DNA of 64,000 nucleotides from Microbacterium esteraromaticum (GTDB taxonomy: Bacteria; Actinomycetota; Actinomycetes; Actinomycetales; Microbacteriaceae). Numbering within the stretch: position 1 is the stretch's first letter; each line of letters opens with the position of its first letter. Shown one piece after another: positions 38,739-49,733 of the stretch. Position numbers and translations under genes: made by a program. The notes beneath the pieces were generated by a model. The model saw only the letters and a list, made by a program, of their open reading frames with translations, was not told the DNA's origin and ran no database searches. The stretch spans positions 434,001-498,000 of the forward strand of contig NZ_CP043732.1 of the NCBI RefSeq assembly GCF_014084045.1, written 5' to 3'.

Positions 38739-39421
38739 CAGGCACCTACCTTCTGCGCGGCGGCGGCAGCAGCGGCCTTCGCCTCGTTGCGGATGATGAT
38801 CTCCGGCACGACGGCGTCGTAGTCGAGACCACGACGAGCGGCGACGGCGCGCGGCTCCTCGAGCCCCTGCAGGGCCTCGACCGTGGCGTGCACGATGTTG
38901 ATCGTGTTCGACGAGCCGAGCGACTTCGACAGGACGTCGTGGATGCCGGCGCACTCGAGCACGGCGCGCACCGGACCACCGGCGATGACACCGGTACCGG
39001 CAGCGGCCGGGCGGAGCAGCACGACGCCTGCGGCGGCCTCACCCTGCACGGGGTGCGGGATGGTCGAGCCGACGCGGGGGACGCGGAAGAAGTTGCGCTT
39101 GGCCTCTTCGACACCCTTCGAGATCGCCAGGGGCACCTCGCGGGCCTTGCCGTAGCCGACACCGACCAGACCGTTGCCGTCGCCGACGACCACGAGAGCG
39201 GTGAAGCTGAAGCGACGACCACCCTTCACGACCTTCGACACGCGGTTGATGGTGACCACGCGCTCCAGGAACTGGTTGTCGCCACGGTCGCGCGAGTTGC
39301 GGTCGCGGCTCTGGCCGCGGTCGCGGCCGCCACGGCGGCCATCGCGCTGCTCGCGCTGCGGCTCAGCCTGAGCCTCGGCAGGAGCGGTTTCGGTCACTTC
39401 GTTCTCCTTGATGTCACTCAC
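38738..39421 (-). CDS. rpsE: Ribosomal protein S5
   Basis: The 227-residue product has a long charged N-terminus rich in Arg, Asp and Gly (about 1-50), then the uS5 core with [19 protein letters not shown] and [20 protein letters not shown]. It helps decoding fidelity at the mRNA entry side. Confidence 0.98.
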   Translation of the reverse strand: MSDIKENEVTETAPAEAQAEPQREQRDGRRGGRDRGQSRDRNSRDRGDNQFLERVVTINRVSKVVKGGRRFSFTALVVVGDGNGLVGVGYGKAREVPLAISKGVEEAKRNFFRVPRVGSTIPHPVQGEAAAGVVLLRPAAAGTGVIAGGPVRAVLECAGIHDVLSKSLGSSNTINIVHATVEALQGLEEPRAVAARRGLDYDAVVPEIIIRNEAKAAAAAAAQKVGA

Positions 39422-39777
39422 AGTGCCAGCCCCCCTTCACGGGCGCCATCGGCGATGGCTGCGACACGACCTGCGTAGCGGTTGCCGCCACGGTCGAACA
39501 CTGCCTCGGAAACGCCGGCGGCCTTCGCGCGCTCGGCGACGAGCTCGCCGACCTTGCGGGCCTTGGCGGTCTTGTCACCGTCGAAGGAGCGCAGTTCGGT
39601 CTCGAGCGTGGAAGCGGATGCCACCGTGTGGCCCTTGGCGTCGTCGACGAGCTGCACGAACACGTGGCGCGCGGAGCGGTTGACGACGAGACGCGGACGG
39701 GCGTCGGTGCCGACGATCTTCTTGCGAAGACGTGCGTGGCGACGCGCGCGGGCGGCGGACTTGGACTTGACAGCCAT
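39418..39777 (-). CDS. rplR: Ribosomal protein L18
   Basis: The 119-residue product contains [20 protein letters not shown] and ends [20 protein letters not shown]. It binds 5S rRNA. Stop overlaps the rpsE start by four bases. Confidence 0.98.
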   Translation of the reverse strand: MAVKSKSAARARRHARLRKKIVGTDARPRLVVNRSARHVFVQLVDDAKGHTVASASTLETELRSFDGDKTAKARKVGELVAERAKAAGVSEAVFDRGGNRYAGRVAAIADGAREGGLAL

Positions 39778-39779
39778 GG

Positions 39780-40316
39780 TTACTTACCAGCCTTTCCGGC
39801 CTTGCGACGCACGACCTCGCCGGCGTAGCGCACACCCTTGCCCTTGTACGGCTCGGGCTTGCGGATCTTGCGGATGTTGGCAGCGGCCTCGCCGACAGCC
39901 TGCTTGTCGATGCCACTCACGGTCACCTTGTTGGTGCCCTCGACCGTCAGGGTGATGCCTGCGGGCGGGTCGACCAGGACCGGGTGCGAGAAGCCGAGCG
40001 CGAACTCGATCGAGCTGCCCTTCTGCTGCACGCGGTAACCGGTGCCGACGACCTCGAGGCCCTTGGTGTAGCCCTGGGTGACGCCGATGATGTTGTTGTT
40101 GATGAGGGTGCGGGTCAGACCGTGCAGCGAGCGCGACTCGCGCTCGTCGTCCGGGCGGGTGACGAGAACCTGGTTCTCCTCGACCGTGACCTCGATGGGG
40201 CTGGCCAGGGTGAGCGACAGCTCGCCCTTGGGGCCCTTGACTGCGACCTCACGGCCGTCGACCGAGACGGTCACGCCCGCGGGGATGTCGATGGGAAGTC
40301 GTCCGATACGCGACAT
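39780..40316 (-). CDS. rplF: Ribosomal protein L6
   Basis: The 178-residue product starts [16 protein letters not shown] and ends [20 protein letters not shown]. It is located near the factor-binding site. Two bases separate it from rplR. Confidence 0.98.
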   Translation of the reverse strand: MSRIGRLPIDIPAGVTVSVDGREVAVKGPKGELSLTLASPIEVTVEENQVLVTRPDDERESRSLHGLTRTLINNNIIGVTQGYTKGLEVVGTGYRVQQKGSSIEFALGFSHPVLVDPPAGITLTVEGTNKVTVSGIDKQAVGEAAANIRKIRKPEPYKGKGVRYAGEVVRRKAGKAGK

Positions 40317-40322
40317 GTCAGA

Positions 40323-40721
40323 TCACCACACGTAGGCGAGAACTTCTCCGCCCACGCCCTTCTGCTCAGCCTGACGGTCGGTGAGGAGACCGGAGGAGGT
40401 GGACAGGATGGCAACGCCGAGGCCACCGAGGACCTTGGGCAGCTCGGTCGACTTCGCGTAGACGCGGAGACCGGGCTTCGACACGCGCTTGATGCCGGCG
40501 ATGGAGCGCTCGCGGTTGGGACCGTACTTGAGCGAGAGGGTGAGGTTGCTGCCGACGCGGGCGTCGGTGACCTCGAAGCCGGCGATGTAGCCCTCCTGCT
40601 GGAGGATCTCGGCGATGTTCGTCTTGAGCTTGCTCGACGGCATGGTCACGGAGTCGTGGTGCGCCGAGTTCGCGTTGCGCAGACGGGTCAGCATGTCTGC
40701 GACCGGGTCTGTCATCGTCAT
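40323..40721 (-). CDS. rpsH: Ribosomal protein S8
   Basis: The 132-residue product has [15 protein letters not shown] and [20 protein letters not shown]. It binds 16S rRNA and in E. coli represses the spc operon. It starts after a 160-bp gap from rplE, where rpsN is found in many bacteria. Confidence 0.98.
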   Translation of the reverse strand: MTMTDPVADMLTRLRNANSAHHDSVTMPSSKLKTNIAEILQQEGYIAGFEVTDARVGSNLTLSLKYGPNRERSIAGIKRVSKPGLRVYAKSTELPKVLGGLGVAILSTSSGLLTDRQAEQKGVGGEVLAYVW

Positions 40722-40802
40722 AATTGGTTTCCTTCGATCATGAGGTTCCGGCTGCCGTTACACGACAGACGGCCTTCGATGAGAATCGCGTCCGAGCGGA
40801 CG

Positions 40803-40819
40803 CACAATCTTCAATTGTA
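40803..40819 (-). promoter_or_regulatory. Possible internal promoter ahead of rpsH
   Basis: On the minus strand TACAAT (40814-40819) lies just after the terminator-like hairpin and within a small inverted repeat ACAAT-N5-ATTGT. No good -35 is visible because the hairpin fills that position. Confidence 0.35.
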
Positions 40820-40827
40820 CGGGATGC

Positions 40828-40857
40828 GGGGAGGGATGCTGTGCAGCATCCCTCCCC
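40828..40857 (-). terminator. Strong hairpin between rplE and rpsH
   Basis: 14-bp perfect arms (GGGGAGGGATGCTG / CAGCATCCCTCCCC) around a 2-base centre lie 24 bp after rplE. It would interrupt the spc transcript at the place where rpsN is missing. Confidence 0.75.
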
Positions 40858-40881
40858 ACTCCCCGCTTGCGCAGGTTCGAC

Positions 40882-41472
40882 TTACGCCGGGGCGTCAGCG
40901 GCCTTGAACGGGAAGCCGAGCGCACGCAGGAGCGCGCGACCCTCTTCGTCCGTCTTGGCCGTGGTGACCACGGTGATGTCGAAGCCGCGGACGCGGTCGA
41001 TCTTGTCCTGGTCGATCTCGTGGAACACGCTCTGCTCCTGGAGACCGAAGGTGTAGTTGCCGTTGCCGTCGAACTGGTCGGCCGACAGGCCGCGGAAGTC
41101 GCGGATGCGCGGCAGCGACAGGTTGACGAGGCGGTCGACGAACTCCCACGCACGGTCACCGCGGAGGGTGACGTGGGCACCGATGGCCTGGCCCTCGCGC
41201 AGCTTGAACTGCGCGATGGACTTGCGGGCCTTGGTGACGACCGGCTTCTGACCGGTGATCTTGGTGAGGTCGTCGATGGCGCCCTCGATCACCTTGGAGT
41301 CACGAGCCGCCTCACCGACACCGGTGTTGACGACGACCTTGACCAGGCCGGGGATCTGCATGACGTTCGCGTAGCCGAACTCCTCCTGCAGAGCCTTCTT
41401 GATCTCGGTGTTGTACTTCTGCTTCAGGCGAGGCTGGGTCTTGCCAGTCTCAGCAGCAGTTGCCGTTGCCAT
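40882..41472 (-). CDS. rplE: Ribosomal protein L5
   Basis: The 196-residue product has [34 protein letters not shown] residues and [20 protein letters not shown]. It binds 5S rRNA and contacts P-site tRNA. Start overlaps rplX by one base. Confidence 0.98.
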   Translation of the reverse strand: MATATAAETGKTQPRLKQKYNTEIKKALQEEFGYANVMQIPGLVKVVVNTGVGEAARDSKVIEGAIDDLTKITGQKPVVTKARKSIAQFKLREGQAIGAHVTLRGDRAWEFVDRLVNLSLPRIRDFRGLSADQFDGNGNYTFGLQEQSVFHEIDQDKIDRVRGFDITVVTTAKTDEEGRALLRALGFPFKAADAPA

Positions 41473-41831
41473 CAGAGGTCCTTACCTGACTTCTTCGCGT
41501 AGCGCACGCGGACCGTGCGCTTCACGCCGTCCTTGACCTGCTCCTCGACGCGGTGGCCGACGCGGGTCGGCTTCTTGCTCGAGGGGTCGACGAGAGCGAC
41601 GTTGGAGATGTGGATCGGGGCCTCGACGGTCTCGATGCCACCGGTCTTGGTGCCGCGCTGGGTCTGGCCGACACGGGTGTGGCGGGTGACGTAGTTGACG
41701 CCCTCCACGACGACGCGGTTCTGCTCGACGAGGACCTCGAGGACCTTGCCCTGCTTGCCGCGGTCGCCGCCCTTGTCCTGCTTGCGGCCGCTGATGACCT
41801 GAACCAGGTCACCCTTCTTGATTTTCGCCAT
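41472..41831 (-). CDS. rplX: Ribosomal protein L24
   Basis: The 119-residue product begins [20 protein letters not shown] (KOW motif) and is an assembly initiator of the 50S subunit. Two bases separate it from rplN. Confidence 0.98.
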   Translation of the reverse strand: MAKIKKGDLVQVISGRKQDKGGDRGKQGKVLEVLVEQNRVVVEGVNYVTRHTRVGQTQRGTKTGGIETVEAPIHISNVALVDPSSKKPTRVGHRVEEQVKDGVKRTVRVRYAKKSGKDL

Positions 41832-41833
41832 GA

Positions 41834-42202
41834 TCAGATGACCTCCGGGGCGAGCGAGACGATCTTCATGAACTTCTTGTCGCGAAGCTCACGGCCGACC
41901 GGTCCGAAGATGCGGGTGCCGCGGGGCTCCCCGTCGTTCTTCAGGATGACGGCGGCGTTCTCGTCGAACTTGATGTACGAGCCGTCTGCACGACGGGTCG
42001 ACTTGACGGTGCGGACGATGACGGCCTTGACCACGTCGCCCTTCTTGACGTTGCCACCGGGGATCGCGTCCTTGACGGTCGCGACGATGGTGTCGCCCAG
42101 GCCGGCGTAACGGCGGCTCGAGCCACCGAGGACGCGGATCGTGAGCAGCTCCTTGGCGCCGGTGTTGTCGGCGACCTTGACGCGGGACTCGGTCTGGATC
42201 AC
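41834..42202 (-). CDS. rplN: Ribosomal protein L14
   Basis: The 122-residue product reads [20 protein letters not shown] and ends [19 protein letters not shown]. It takes part in an intersubunit bridge. Start overlaps rpsQ by four bases. Confidence 0.98.
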   Translation of the reverse strand: MIQTESRVKVADNTGAKELLTIRVLGGSSRRYAGLGDTIVATVKDAIPGGNVKKGDVVKAVIVRTVKSTRRADGSYIKFDENAAVILKNDGEPRGTRIFGPVGRELRDKKFMKIVSLAPEVI

Positions 42203-42513
42203 TTTGCCTTCTCCAGGATCTCCACCAGACGCCAGCGCTTGGTGGCGCTCAGCGGGCGGGTCTCGTTGATGAGAACGAGGTCGCCGATGCCGGCGGTGTT
42301 GTTCTCGTCGTGCGCCTTGACCTTCGAGGTCACGCGGATGACCTTGCCGTAAAGCGGGTGCTTCACGCGGTCCTCGACCTCGACGACGATGGTCTTGTCC
42401 ATCTTGTCGCTGACGACGTAGCCGCGGCGGGCCTTGCGGTAACCGCGGGCGCCTGCGTCGCGGACGTCGTGCTCGCCGTGCTCGACGGCGGCAGCAGCCT
42501 TCTTCTCAGCCAT
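42199..42513 (-). CDS. rpsQ: Ribosomal protein S17 with N-terminal extension
   Basis: The 104-residue product has the uS17 core [20 protein letters not shown] and [16 protein letters not shown], preceded by about 25 extra residues ([20 protein letters not shown]). The start overlaps the rpmC stop by one base. Confidence 0.97.
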   Translation of the reverse strand: MAEKKAAAAVEHGEHDVRDAGARGYRKARRGYVVSDKMDKTIVVEVEDRVKHPLYGKVIRVTSKVKAHDENNTAGIGDLVLINETRPLSATKRWRLVEILEKAK

Positions 42514-42827
42514 TACTCGGCCTCCTCCTTCGGCGCCTCAGCCTCATCGGCCTTCTTCGCCTTCGCCTTGGACGCCTTCTTGGCCGGAGCCTCGACCGGA
42601 GCGGGCGTCGCACGGATGCCCAGCTCGCGCTCGCGGATCACGGTGTAAAGGCGCGCGATGTCGCGCTTGACGGCGCGGATGCGGCCGTGGCTCTCCAGCT
42701 GACCGGTGGCCGACTGGAAACGGAGGTTGAACAGCTCCTCCTTGGCCTTGCGCAGCTCCTCGACGAGGCGCTGGTCTTCGAACGTGTCGAGCTCGGTCGA
42801 TGCGAGCTCCTTGGTGCCGATCGCCAT
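42513..42827 (-). CDS. rpmC: Ribosomal protein L29 with long charged C-terminal tail
   Basis: The core (about 1-75) holds [20 protein letters not shown] and [21 protein letters not shown] roughly 30-residue tail of Ala, Lys and Glu follows, making 104 residues against the usual 65-80. The tail would lie near the peptide exit site. Confidence 0.97.
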   Translation of the reverse strand: MAIGTKELASTELDTFEDQRLVEELRKAKEELFNLRFQSATGQLESHGRIRAVKRDIARLYTVIRERELGIRATPAPVEAPAKKASKAKAKKADEAEAPKEEAE

Positions 42828-43246
42828 TACGCGTCGCCCTCCTCGCGCTTGATGATGCGTGCCTTGAGCGGCAGCTTGTGAATGGCCCGGGTGAGCGCCT
42901 CGCGTGCGAGCTGCTCGTTCACGCCCGCGACCTCGAAGAGGACACGGCCCGGCTTGACGTTGGCGACCCACCACTCGGGCGAGCCCTTACCCGAACCCAT
43001 GCGGGTCTCAGCGGGCTTCTTGGTGAGCGGACGGTCGGGGTAGATGTTGATCCACACCTTTCCACCGCGCTTGATGTGACGGGTCATCGCGATACGAGCC
43101 GACTCGATCTGACGGTTGGTCACGTAGGCGGGGGTCAGCGCCTGGATGCCGAACTCGCCGAACGACACCTTGGTGCCGCCGGTGGCCTGGCCCGAACGCT
43201 TCGGGTGGTGCTGCTTGCGGTACTTGACCTTGCGAGGGATAAGCAT
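42827..43246 (-). CDS. rplP: Ribosomal protein L16
   Basis: The 139-residue product starts [20 protein letters not shown] and contains [20 protein letters not shown]. It supports A-site tRNA positioning. Stop and start overlap both neighbours by one base. Confidence 0.98.
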   Translation of the reverse strand: MLIPRKVKYRKQHHPKRSGQATGGTKVSFGEFGIQALTPAYVTNRQIESARIAMTRHIKRGGKVWINIYPDRPLTKKPAETRMGSGKGSPEWWVANVKPGRVLFEVAGVNEQLAREALTRAIHKLPLKARIIKREEGDA

Positions 43247-44010
43247 CAGGCAGACGCTCCTTCTGCGACGGGAGCCTCGTTGCGACGGTCACCGCGGTCG
43301 CCACGGGGGCCACGACGGTCGCCACGCTCGCGCGAAGGCTTCTGGTTGGCCTGCTCGCGAGCAAGCTCCTTGTTGGTGAGGTCGCCCTTGTAGATCCAGA
43401 CCTTCACGCCGATGCGGCCGAAGGTGGTCTTGGCCTCGTAGAAGCCGTAGTCGATGTTCGCGCGCAGCGTGTGCAGCGGCACACGACCCTCGCGGTAGAA
43501 CTCCGAGCGGCTCATCTCCGCGCCGCCGAGGCGGCCGGAGACCTGGATGCGGATGCCCTTGGCGCCGGCGCGCTGAGCGCCCTGCAGGCCCTTGCGCATC
43601 GCACGACGGAACGCCACGCGAGCGGAGAGCTGCTCGGCGATGCCCTGGGCGACGAGCTGAGCATCGGCCTCGGGGTTCTTGACCTCGAGGATGTTCAGCT
43701 GAATCTGCTTGCCGGTGAGCTTCTCGAGGTCGCCGCGGATGCGCTCGGCCTCGGCGCCGCGGCGGCCGATGACGATGCCGGGACGTGCGGTGTGGATGTC
43801 CACACGCACGCGGTCGCGGGTGCGCTCGATCTCGATGTTCGAGACGCCGGCGCGGTCGAGCTGCGTCTGCAGCAGACGACGGATCTTGATGTCCTCGGCG
43901 ACGTAGTCGGCGTAACGCTGGCCCGGCTTCGTCGAGTCCGAGAACCAACGCGACACGTGGTCCGTGGTGATGCCGAGGCGGAAGCCGTACGGGTTGACCT
44001 TCTGGCCCAT
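43246..44010 (-). CDS. rpsC: Ribosomal protein S3
   Basis: The 254-residue product reads [20 protein letters not shown]; the KH motif [20 protein letters not shown] is intact, and a basic Arg/Gly-rich C-terminal tail is present. It forms the mRNA entry with S4 and S5. Confidence 0.98.
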   Translation of the reverse strand: MGQKVNPYGFRLGITTDHVSRWFSDSTKPGQRYADYVAEDIKIRRLLQTQLDRAGVSNIEIERTRDRVRVDIHTARPGIVIGRRGAEAERIRGDLEKLTGKQIQLNILEVKNPEADAQLVAQGIAEQLSARVAFRRAMRKGLQGAQRAGAKGIRIQVSGRLGGAEMSRSEFYREGRVPLHTLRANIDYGFYEAKTTFGRIGVKVWIYKGDLTNKELAREQANQKPSRERGDRRGPRGDRGDRRNEAPVAEGASA

Positions 44011-44411
44011 TACTTGCTCGCCTTCTTCGTCTTGGCCGCCGGTGCGGCCGCCTCAGCGACCTCCGGGGTGGCCAGCACGACCGTGATGTGGCTCGTGCGC
44101 TTCTTGATCTGCGATGCACGACCCTGAGCACGGGGGCGGAAACGCTTGAGCGTCGTGCCCTCGTCGACGTACGCGTTCTTCACGTACAGGTCCTGCTCGT
44201 CCAGGAACTCGCCGTCACGGTCGGCCTTGACCGACGCGTTGGCGATGGCAGAGTGCACGAGCTTGTAGATCGGCTCGCTGGCACCCTGCGGTGCGAACTT
44301 CAGAATGGCCAGTGCTTCCTGCGCCTGCTTGCCCTTGATGAGCGCGACGACACGACGAGCCTTCTGAGGGGTCACGCGGATGTGCTTGACGCGTGCGATG
44401 GATTCCACCAT
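44010..44411 (-). CDS. rplV: Ribosomal protein L22
   Basis: The 133-residue product has [20 protein letters not shown] and the exit-tunnel hairpin [20 protein letters not shown], with an Ala/Lys tail. Confidence 0.98.
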   Translation of the reverse strand: MVESIARVKHIRVTPQKARRVVALIKGKQAQEALAILKFAPQGASEPIYKLVHSAIANASVKADRDGEFLDEQDLYVKNAYVDEGTTLKRFRPRAQGRASQIKKRTSHITVVLATPEVAEAAAPAAKTKKASK

Positions 44412-44449
44412 TGTTCTCCTCCTCTGTTTCTGTCCAGAGCGTCACCGCG

Positions 44450-44731
44450 TCAGCGGCGACGGCCCTTCTTGTCGTCCTTCTCGTGGCCGCGGAAGGTGCG
44501 GGTGGGCGCGAACTCGCCCAGCTTGTGGCCGACCATGGTCTCGGTCACGAACACGGGGATGTGCTTGCGACCGTCGTGCACGGCGATGGTGTGTCCCAGC
44601 ATTGCGGGGATGATCATCGAGCGACGCGACCAGGTCTTGATGACGTTCTTCGTACCGGACTCGTTCTGTCCGACCACCTTGCGAAGCAGGTGCTCGTCGA
44701 CGAAGGGGCCCTTCTTGAGACTGCGTGGCAT
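44450..44731 (-). CDS. rpsS: Ribosomal protein S19
   Basis: The 93-residue product begins [20 protein letters not shown] and ends [20 protein letters not shown]. It lies in the head of the 30S subunit. Confidence 0.98.
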   Translation of the reverse strand: MPRSLKKGPFVDEHLLRKVVGQNESGTKNVIKTWSRRSMIIPAMLGHTIAVHDGRKHIPVFVTETMVGHKLGEFAPTRTFRGHEKDDKKGRRR

Positions 44732-44743
44732 CTTCCTCTACTC

Positions 44744-45583
44744 CTACTTGCGCTTCTTGCCAGCGTTGCGGCGGCGGACGATGTACTTGTCACTTTCCTT
44801 GTTGGCGTGACGGGTACGACCCTCAGCCTGACCCCACGGGGAAACGGGGTGACGACCACCGGAGGTCTTGCCCTCACCACCACCGTGCGGGTGGTCGACC
44901 GGGTTCATGGCGACACCGCGGACGGTCGGGCGGACGCCCTTCCAGCGCTTGCGGCCTGCCTTGCCCCAGTTGATGTTCGACTGCTCGGCGTTGCCGACCT
45001 CGCCGATGGTCGCGCGGCAGCGCGCATCGACGTTGCGGATCTCGCCCGAGGGCAGACGCAGCTGTGCGTAGGGGCCGTCCTTGGCGACCAGGCGCACCGA
45101 GGCGCCGGCCGAACGGGCCATCTTCGCTCCGCCGCCGGGACGCAGCTCGATCGCGTGGATCACGGTACCGGTGGGGATGTTCTTCAGCGGCAGGTTGTTG
45201 CCGGGCTTGATGTCAGCGCCGGCACCCGACTCGACCACGTCGCCCTGCTTCAGTTTGTTCGGGGCGAGGATGTAGCGCTTCTCGCCGTCGAAGTAGTGCA
45301 GCAGCGCGATGCGCGCGGTGCGGTTGGGGTCGTACTCGATGTGAGCGACCTTGGCGTTGATGCCGTCCTTGTCATTGCGACGGAAGTCGATGACGCGGTA
45401 CTGGCGCTTGTGGCCACCACCGATGTGACGGGTCGTGATGCGGCCCTGGTTGTTGCGACCACCGGTCTTCGAGAGCGGGCGCAGCAGCGACTTCTCAGGC
45501 GTCGATCGGGTGATCTCAGCGAAGTCTGCCACCGACGAACCGCGGCGGCCCGGGGTCGTGGGCTTGTACTTGCGAATAGCCAT
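44744..45583 (-). CDS. rplB: Ribosomal protein L2
   Basis: The 279-residue product has [20 protein letters not shown] and the histidine-bearing segment [20 protein letters not shown] near the peptidyl-transferase centre. Confidence 0.98.
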   Translation of the reverse strand: MAIRKYKPTTPGRRGSSVADFAEITRSTPEKSLLRPLSKTGGRNNQGRITTRHIGGGHKRQYRVIDFRRNDKDGINAKVAHIEYDPNRTARIALLHYFDGEKRYILAPNKLKQGDVVESGAGADIKPGNNLPLKNIPTGTVIHAIELRPGGGAKMARSAGASVRLVAKDGPYAQLRLPSGEIRNVDARCRATIGEVGNAEQSNINWGKAGRKRWKGVRPTVRGVAMNPVDHPHGGGEGKTSGGRHPVSPWGQAEGRTRHANKESDKYIVRRRNAGKKRK

Positions 45584-45603
45584 TATGTGTCCTTATCCCC
45601 CGG

Positions 45604-45924
45604 TCAGCCGACTGCCGTGAAGATGTCGATGGAACCCGACTTCAGAGCCACGATCGCGCGCTTGGTGTCCTTGCGCTTGCCCGTGCCGAAGCGGGTGCGG
45701 CGGGCCTTGCCGACGCGGTTGATCGTGTTGACCGAAGCCACCTTGACGCCGAAGATCTTCTCGATGGCGAGCTTGATCTCGGTCTTCGAGGCGCGCGGGT
45801 CGACGAGGAAGGTGTACTTGCCCTCATCGATCAGGCCGTAGCTCTTCTCGGACACGACCGGTCCGAGGATGATGTCGCGCGGGTCCTTGTTCAGGGCCGT
45901 GGCGAGAACGTTCTGCTCGGTCAT
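45604..45924 (-). CDS. rplW: Ribosomal protein L23
   Basis: The 106-residue product contains [20 protein letters not shown] and [20 protein letters not shown]. It docks trigger factor and SRP at the tunnel exit. Start overlaps rplD by four bases. Confidence 0.97.
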   Translation of the reverse strand: MTEQNVLATALNKDPRDIILGPVVSEKSYGLIDEGKYTFLVDPRASKTEIKLAIEKIFGVKVASVNTINRVGKARRTRFGTGKRKDTKRAIVALKSGSIDIFTAVG

Positions 45925-46586
45925 GCCGAGACCTCCTCTGCGGTCGCACCCGTCTTCGAGGCGATGAAGCCCTCGAGTGCAGCCTTGGTGAAGACGATGT
46001 CGTCGGAGACGACGACGTCGTAGGCGTTCAGCTGGTCGAAGCTGATCAGGTGAACGTTCGCGAGGTTGCGGACGCTCTTGGTGGTCAGCTCGTCGGAGCG
46101 CTCGATGACGACCAGCACGTTCTTCGACGGAGCGACGGAGGCCAGGAGGCCGGCCGCAGCCTTGGTCGAGGGGGTGCTGTCGGCGACGAAGGCCTCGACT
46201 GCGTGCAGACGCTCGCCGCGCAGACGGTCGCTCAGCGCGCCACGGAGGGCGGCGGCGATCATCTTCTTGGGGGTGCGCTGCGAGTAGTCGCGCGGCTGCG
46301 GGCCGTGGACCGTGCCACCGCCGCGGTGCTGCGGCATGCGGATCGAGCCCTGACGGGCGTTGCCCGTGCCCTTCTGCTTGAAGGGCTTGCTGCCGGAGCC
46401 GGACACGTCGCCGCGAGTCTTCGTGGCGTGGGTGCCCTGACGCGCGGCTGCGAGCTGCGCGACGACGACCTGGTGGATCAGCGGGACGTTGGTCTCGACG
46501 TCGAAGATCGAGGCGGGCAGCTCGACAGAGCCGGCCTTCTTGCCGTCGACCGAGAGGACGTCGATTGCCAGAGTGGAGTCAGCCAT
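45921..46586 (-). CDS. rplD: Ribosomal protein L4
   Basis: The 221-residue product has [20 protein letters not shown] and [20 protein letters not shown], which line the exit tunnel. The ATG at 46586 ([10 protein letters not shown]) is preferred to a GTG at 46598, which would overlap rplC and lacks a ribosome binding site. Confidence 0.96.
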   Translation of the reverse strand: MADSTLAIDVLSVDGKKAGSVELPASIFDVETNVPLIHQVVVAQLAAARQGTHATKTRGDVSGSGSKPFKQKGTGNARQGSIRMPQHRGGGTVHGPQPRDYSQRTPKKMIAAALRGALSDRLRGERLHAVEAFVADSTPSTKAAAGLLASVAPSKNVLVVIERSDELTTKSVRNLANVHLISFDQLNAYDVVVSDDIVFTKAALEGFIASKTGATAEEVSA

Positions 46587-46590
46587 GAGA

Positions 46591-47250
46591 TCAGGCACCC
46601 TTCACTGCGTTGCGGACGTACACGATACGACCACGAGCACCGGGGACGGCGCCCTTGACGAGCATGAGTCCCTTCTCGGCGTCGATGGCGTGCACCGTGA
46701 GGTTGAGGACGGTCACGCGCTCGCCACCCATGCGGCCGGCCATGCGCATGCCCTTGAACACGCGGCTCGGGGTCGACGATGCGCCGATGGAGCCGGGCTT
46801 GCGGTGGTTGCGGTGCGCACCGTGGGAGGCCGAGACGCCGGCGAAGTTGTGGCGCTTCATGACACCGGCGGTGCCCTTGCCCTTGCTGGTGCCGACGACG
46901 TCGACCAGCTGGCCTGCCTCGAACACGCCGTCGAGCGTGAGCTCCTGGCCGAGCGAGTAGTCAGCGGCGTCCGCGGTGCGGATCTCGGTGACGTGGCGAC
47001 GCGGCGTGACGCCGGCAGCCTCGAAGTGAGCGGTCAGCGGCTTGTTCACCTTGCGGGGGTCGATCTGGCCGTAGGCGATCTGAACGGCGTTGTAGCCGTC
47101 CTTCTCGGGGGTGCGAACCTGGGTGACCACGTTCGGAGCCAGCTCGATGACGGTCACGGGGATGAGCTTCCCGTTCTCGTTCCAGACCTGGGTCATGCCG
47201 AGCTTCGTGCCGAGCATGCCCTTGGAAATCTTTGCGTTGATGTCAACCAT
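46591..47250 (-). CDS. rplC: Ribosomal protein L3
   Basis: The 219-residue product runs [20 protein letters not shown] with [20 protein letters not shown] near the peptidyl-transferase centre. The ATG at 47250 follows rpsJ by eight bases; the longer open frame upstream lies inside rpsJ. Confidence 0.97.
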   Translation of the reverse strand: MVDINAKISKGMLGTKLGMTQVWNENGKLIPVTVIELAPNVVTQVRTPEKDGYNAVQIAYGQIDPRKVNKPLTAHFEAAGVTPRRHVTEIRTADAADYSLGQELTLDGVFEAGQLVDVVGTSKGKGTAGVMKRHNFAGVSASHGAHRNHRKPGSIGASSTPSRVFKGMRMAGRMGGERVTVLNLTVHAIDAEKGLMLVKGAVPGARGRIVYVRNAVKGA

Positions 47251-47258
47251 GGCGGACC

Positions 47259-47567
47259 TCAGAGCTTGATCTCGATGTTGACATCGGCGGGCAGGTCGAG
47301 ACGCATCAGCGAGTCGACTGCCTTGGGCGTCGGGTCGACGATGTCGATCAGACGCTTGTGGGTGCGCATCTCGAAGTGCTCGCGGCTGTCCTTGTACTTG
47401 TGGGGCGACCGGATGACGCACACGACGTTCTTCTCGGTCGGAAGCGGCACGGGGCCGACGACGGTCGCGCCCGCACGGGTCACGGTGTCGACGATCTTTC
47501 GTGCCGACGTGTCGATGACCTCGTGGTCATACGACTTCAGGCGAATGCGGATCTTCTGTCCCGCCAT
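47259..47567 (-). CDS. rpsJ: Ribosomal protein S10
   Basis: The 102-residue product begins [18 protein letters not shown] and contains [20 protein letters not shown]. It binds NusB in antitermination. First gene of the S10 operon; the ribosome binding site AGAGAGAG-type purine tract precedes it. Confidence 0.98.
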   Translation of the reverse strand: MAGQKIRIRLKSYDHEVIDTSARKIVDTVTRAGATVVGPVPLPTEKNVVCVIRSPHKYKDSREHFEMRTHKRLIDIVDPTPKAVDSLMRLDLPADVNIEIKL

Positions 47568-47962
47568 TGTCTGCTCTCTCTCTATAGGCGTCGTACCATC
47601 CGGAGCCGGGTGACCCTGGGGCATTGGACGCACGATGGCGCTGTTCGCGCCTTCGGCACTTGCGCACCGCTGTTCTCTTTTCACCATGAAGACGCCAGCA
47701 TCGTATGCTCGCGTCTTCGAGTGGGGCTTGTTCTGCTGCCCGCGGCCTAGAACCCTGCAGCGCCCTTCGGGAGGGCCCGCCGTCTATGCACATTCGTGAC
47801 AGTGATTCCGCGCATCATGATGAGCGCAGAAATGTGGAACCTGACTATTCTGCCACGCCGATCCTGGCACTGCAAACCCGGGCGTGTCGCGCATGATTCC
47901 AGGCATCCGGACCGGCATCCGTACCGGCATCCGGACCGGGCTGCTCCCCCTCCAGGAACGCG
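47568..47962. other. Gene-free S10 operon leader region
   Basis: About 395 bp upstream of rpsJ without a convincing gene. On the minus strand TACGAT (about 47705-47710) is a possible -10. Between 47902 and 47937 lies a 12-bp tandem repeat (GGCATCCGGACC-like, three units). The length leaves room for a long 5-prime leader. Confidence 0.4.
47902..47937 (+). repeat. 12-bp tandem repeat, three units
   Basis: Units GGCATCCGGACC, GGCATCCGTACC and GGCATCCGGACC follow without gaps, next to the terminator of the antitoxin-like gene. Confidence 0.8.
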
Positions 47963-47996
47963 GAAGGGTGCTGCGCCCGAAGGCGCAGCACCCTTC
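47963..47996 (-). terminator. Terminator of antitoxin-like gene
   Basis: 15-bp perfect arms (GAAGGGTGCTGCGCC and complement) with the stable tetraloop CGAA lie 30 bp after the stop at 48026. Confidence 0.85.
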
Positions 47997-48025
47997 TGCT
48001 GATGCGGGATGCGTCCCGCGGACGA

Positions 48026-48238
48026 TCACTCGTTGCCGACGGCTCCGTCGACGTTGTTGCGGATGTCGTCGATCTGATCGGCGGCGCCCGGCGCGATCTT
48101 CTTGGCGAAGTCGGCGATGCCGTCGAGGACCTTGTCGCTGACGTCCTCGGCCTGCTCGCTCTTGACCGCCTCGGCGATCTTCTCCTTGTTCTGCTCGAAC
48201 ACGTCCTTGCCCTGGTTGACGAGATCGTCGATGCCCAT
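48026..48238 (-). CDS. Small helical antitoxin-like protein (MT0933/Rv0909-like)
   Basis: The 70-residue product is acidic and helical (MGIDDLVNQGKDVFEQNKEK then VSDKVLDGIADFAKKI). The start and composition resemble the MT0933 antitoxin family of actinobacteria, but no toxin gene is adjacent. A GGGAGGAG ribosome binding site and its own terminator indicate a real gene, placed between tuf and rpsJ. Confidence 0.7.
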   Translation of the reverse strand: MGIDDLVNQGKDVFEQNKEKIAEAVKSEQAEDVSDKVLDGIADFAKKIAPGAADQIDDIRNNVDGAVGNE

Positions 48239-48336
48239 GGGTCTCCTCCCCTGTGGTGGTGTGGGCGCGGCGTCCCCGCGCCCACTCCTTTCTACGCGAT
48301 CAGGGCGACCCGTGTCGAGAGTCGCCCCGATACACG

Positions 48337-48374
48337 GAGAGAGGGGCCGGACCCGAAGGTCCGACCCCTCTCTC
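48337..48374 (-). terminator. Terminator of tuf
   Basis: A 17-bp stem (GAGAGAGGGGCCGGACC against GGTCCGACCCCTCTCTC, one G-U pair) with loop CGAA lies 14 bp after the tuf stop. Confidence 0.85.
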
Positions 48375-48387
48375 GAGAAGCAGGTGC

Positions 48388-49581
<1,194 letters not shown>

Positions 49582-49695
49582 TGGGTCCTCCTCAGGACGT
49601 TCGTGTAGAGATCGCCGGGCACTGGATTGTGACCGGCTCCCTACGGATTTCGGTTTCTCAGTTTAGTAGAGAGTGAATGTGAAGTTGTGGGGTGC

Positions 49696-49724
49696 GGGGA
49701 TGCCGTGCACGGCACGGCATCCCC
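49696..49724 (-). terminator. Hairpin between fusA and tuf
   Basis: 13-bp perfect arms (GGGGATGCCGTGC / GCACGGCATCCCC) around a 3-base loop lie 10 bp after the fusA stop. Confidence 0.75.
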
Positions 49725-49733
49725 AGGAAGGGC

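Noticed and set aside
40722-40881. Possible rpsN remnant between rplE and rpsH
   Set aside because: No frame in the gap shows the S14 zinc motif or its basic core; only hairpin and promoter-like sequence is present.
47902-47937. Tandem units as a possible CRISPR array
   Set aside because: Units are 12 bp and contiguous, with no spacers and no cas genes nearby.
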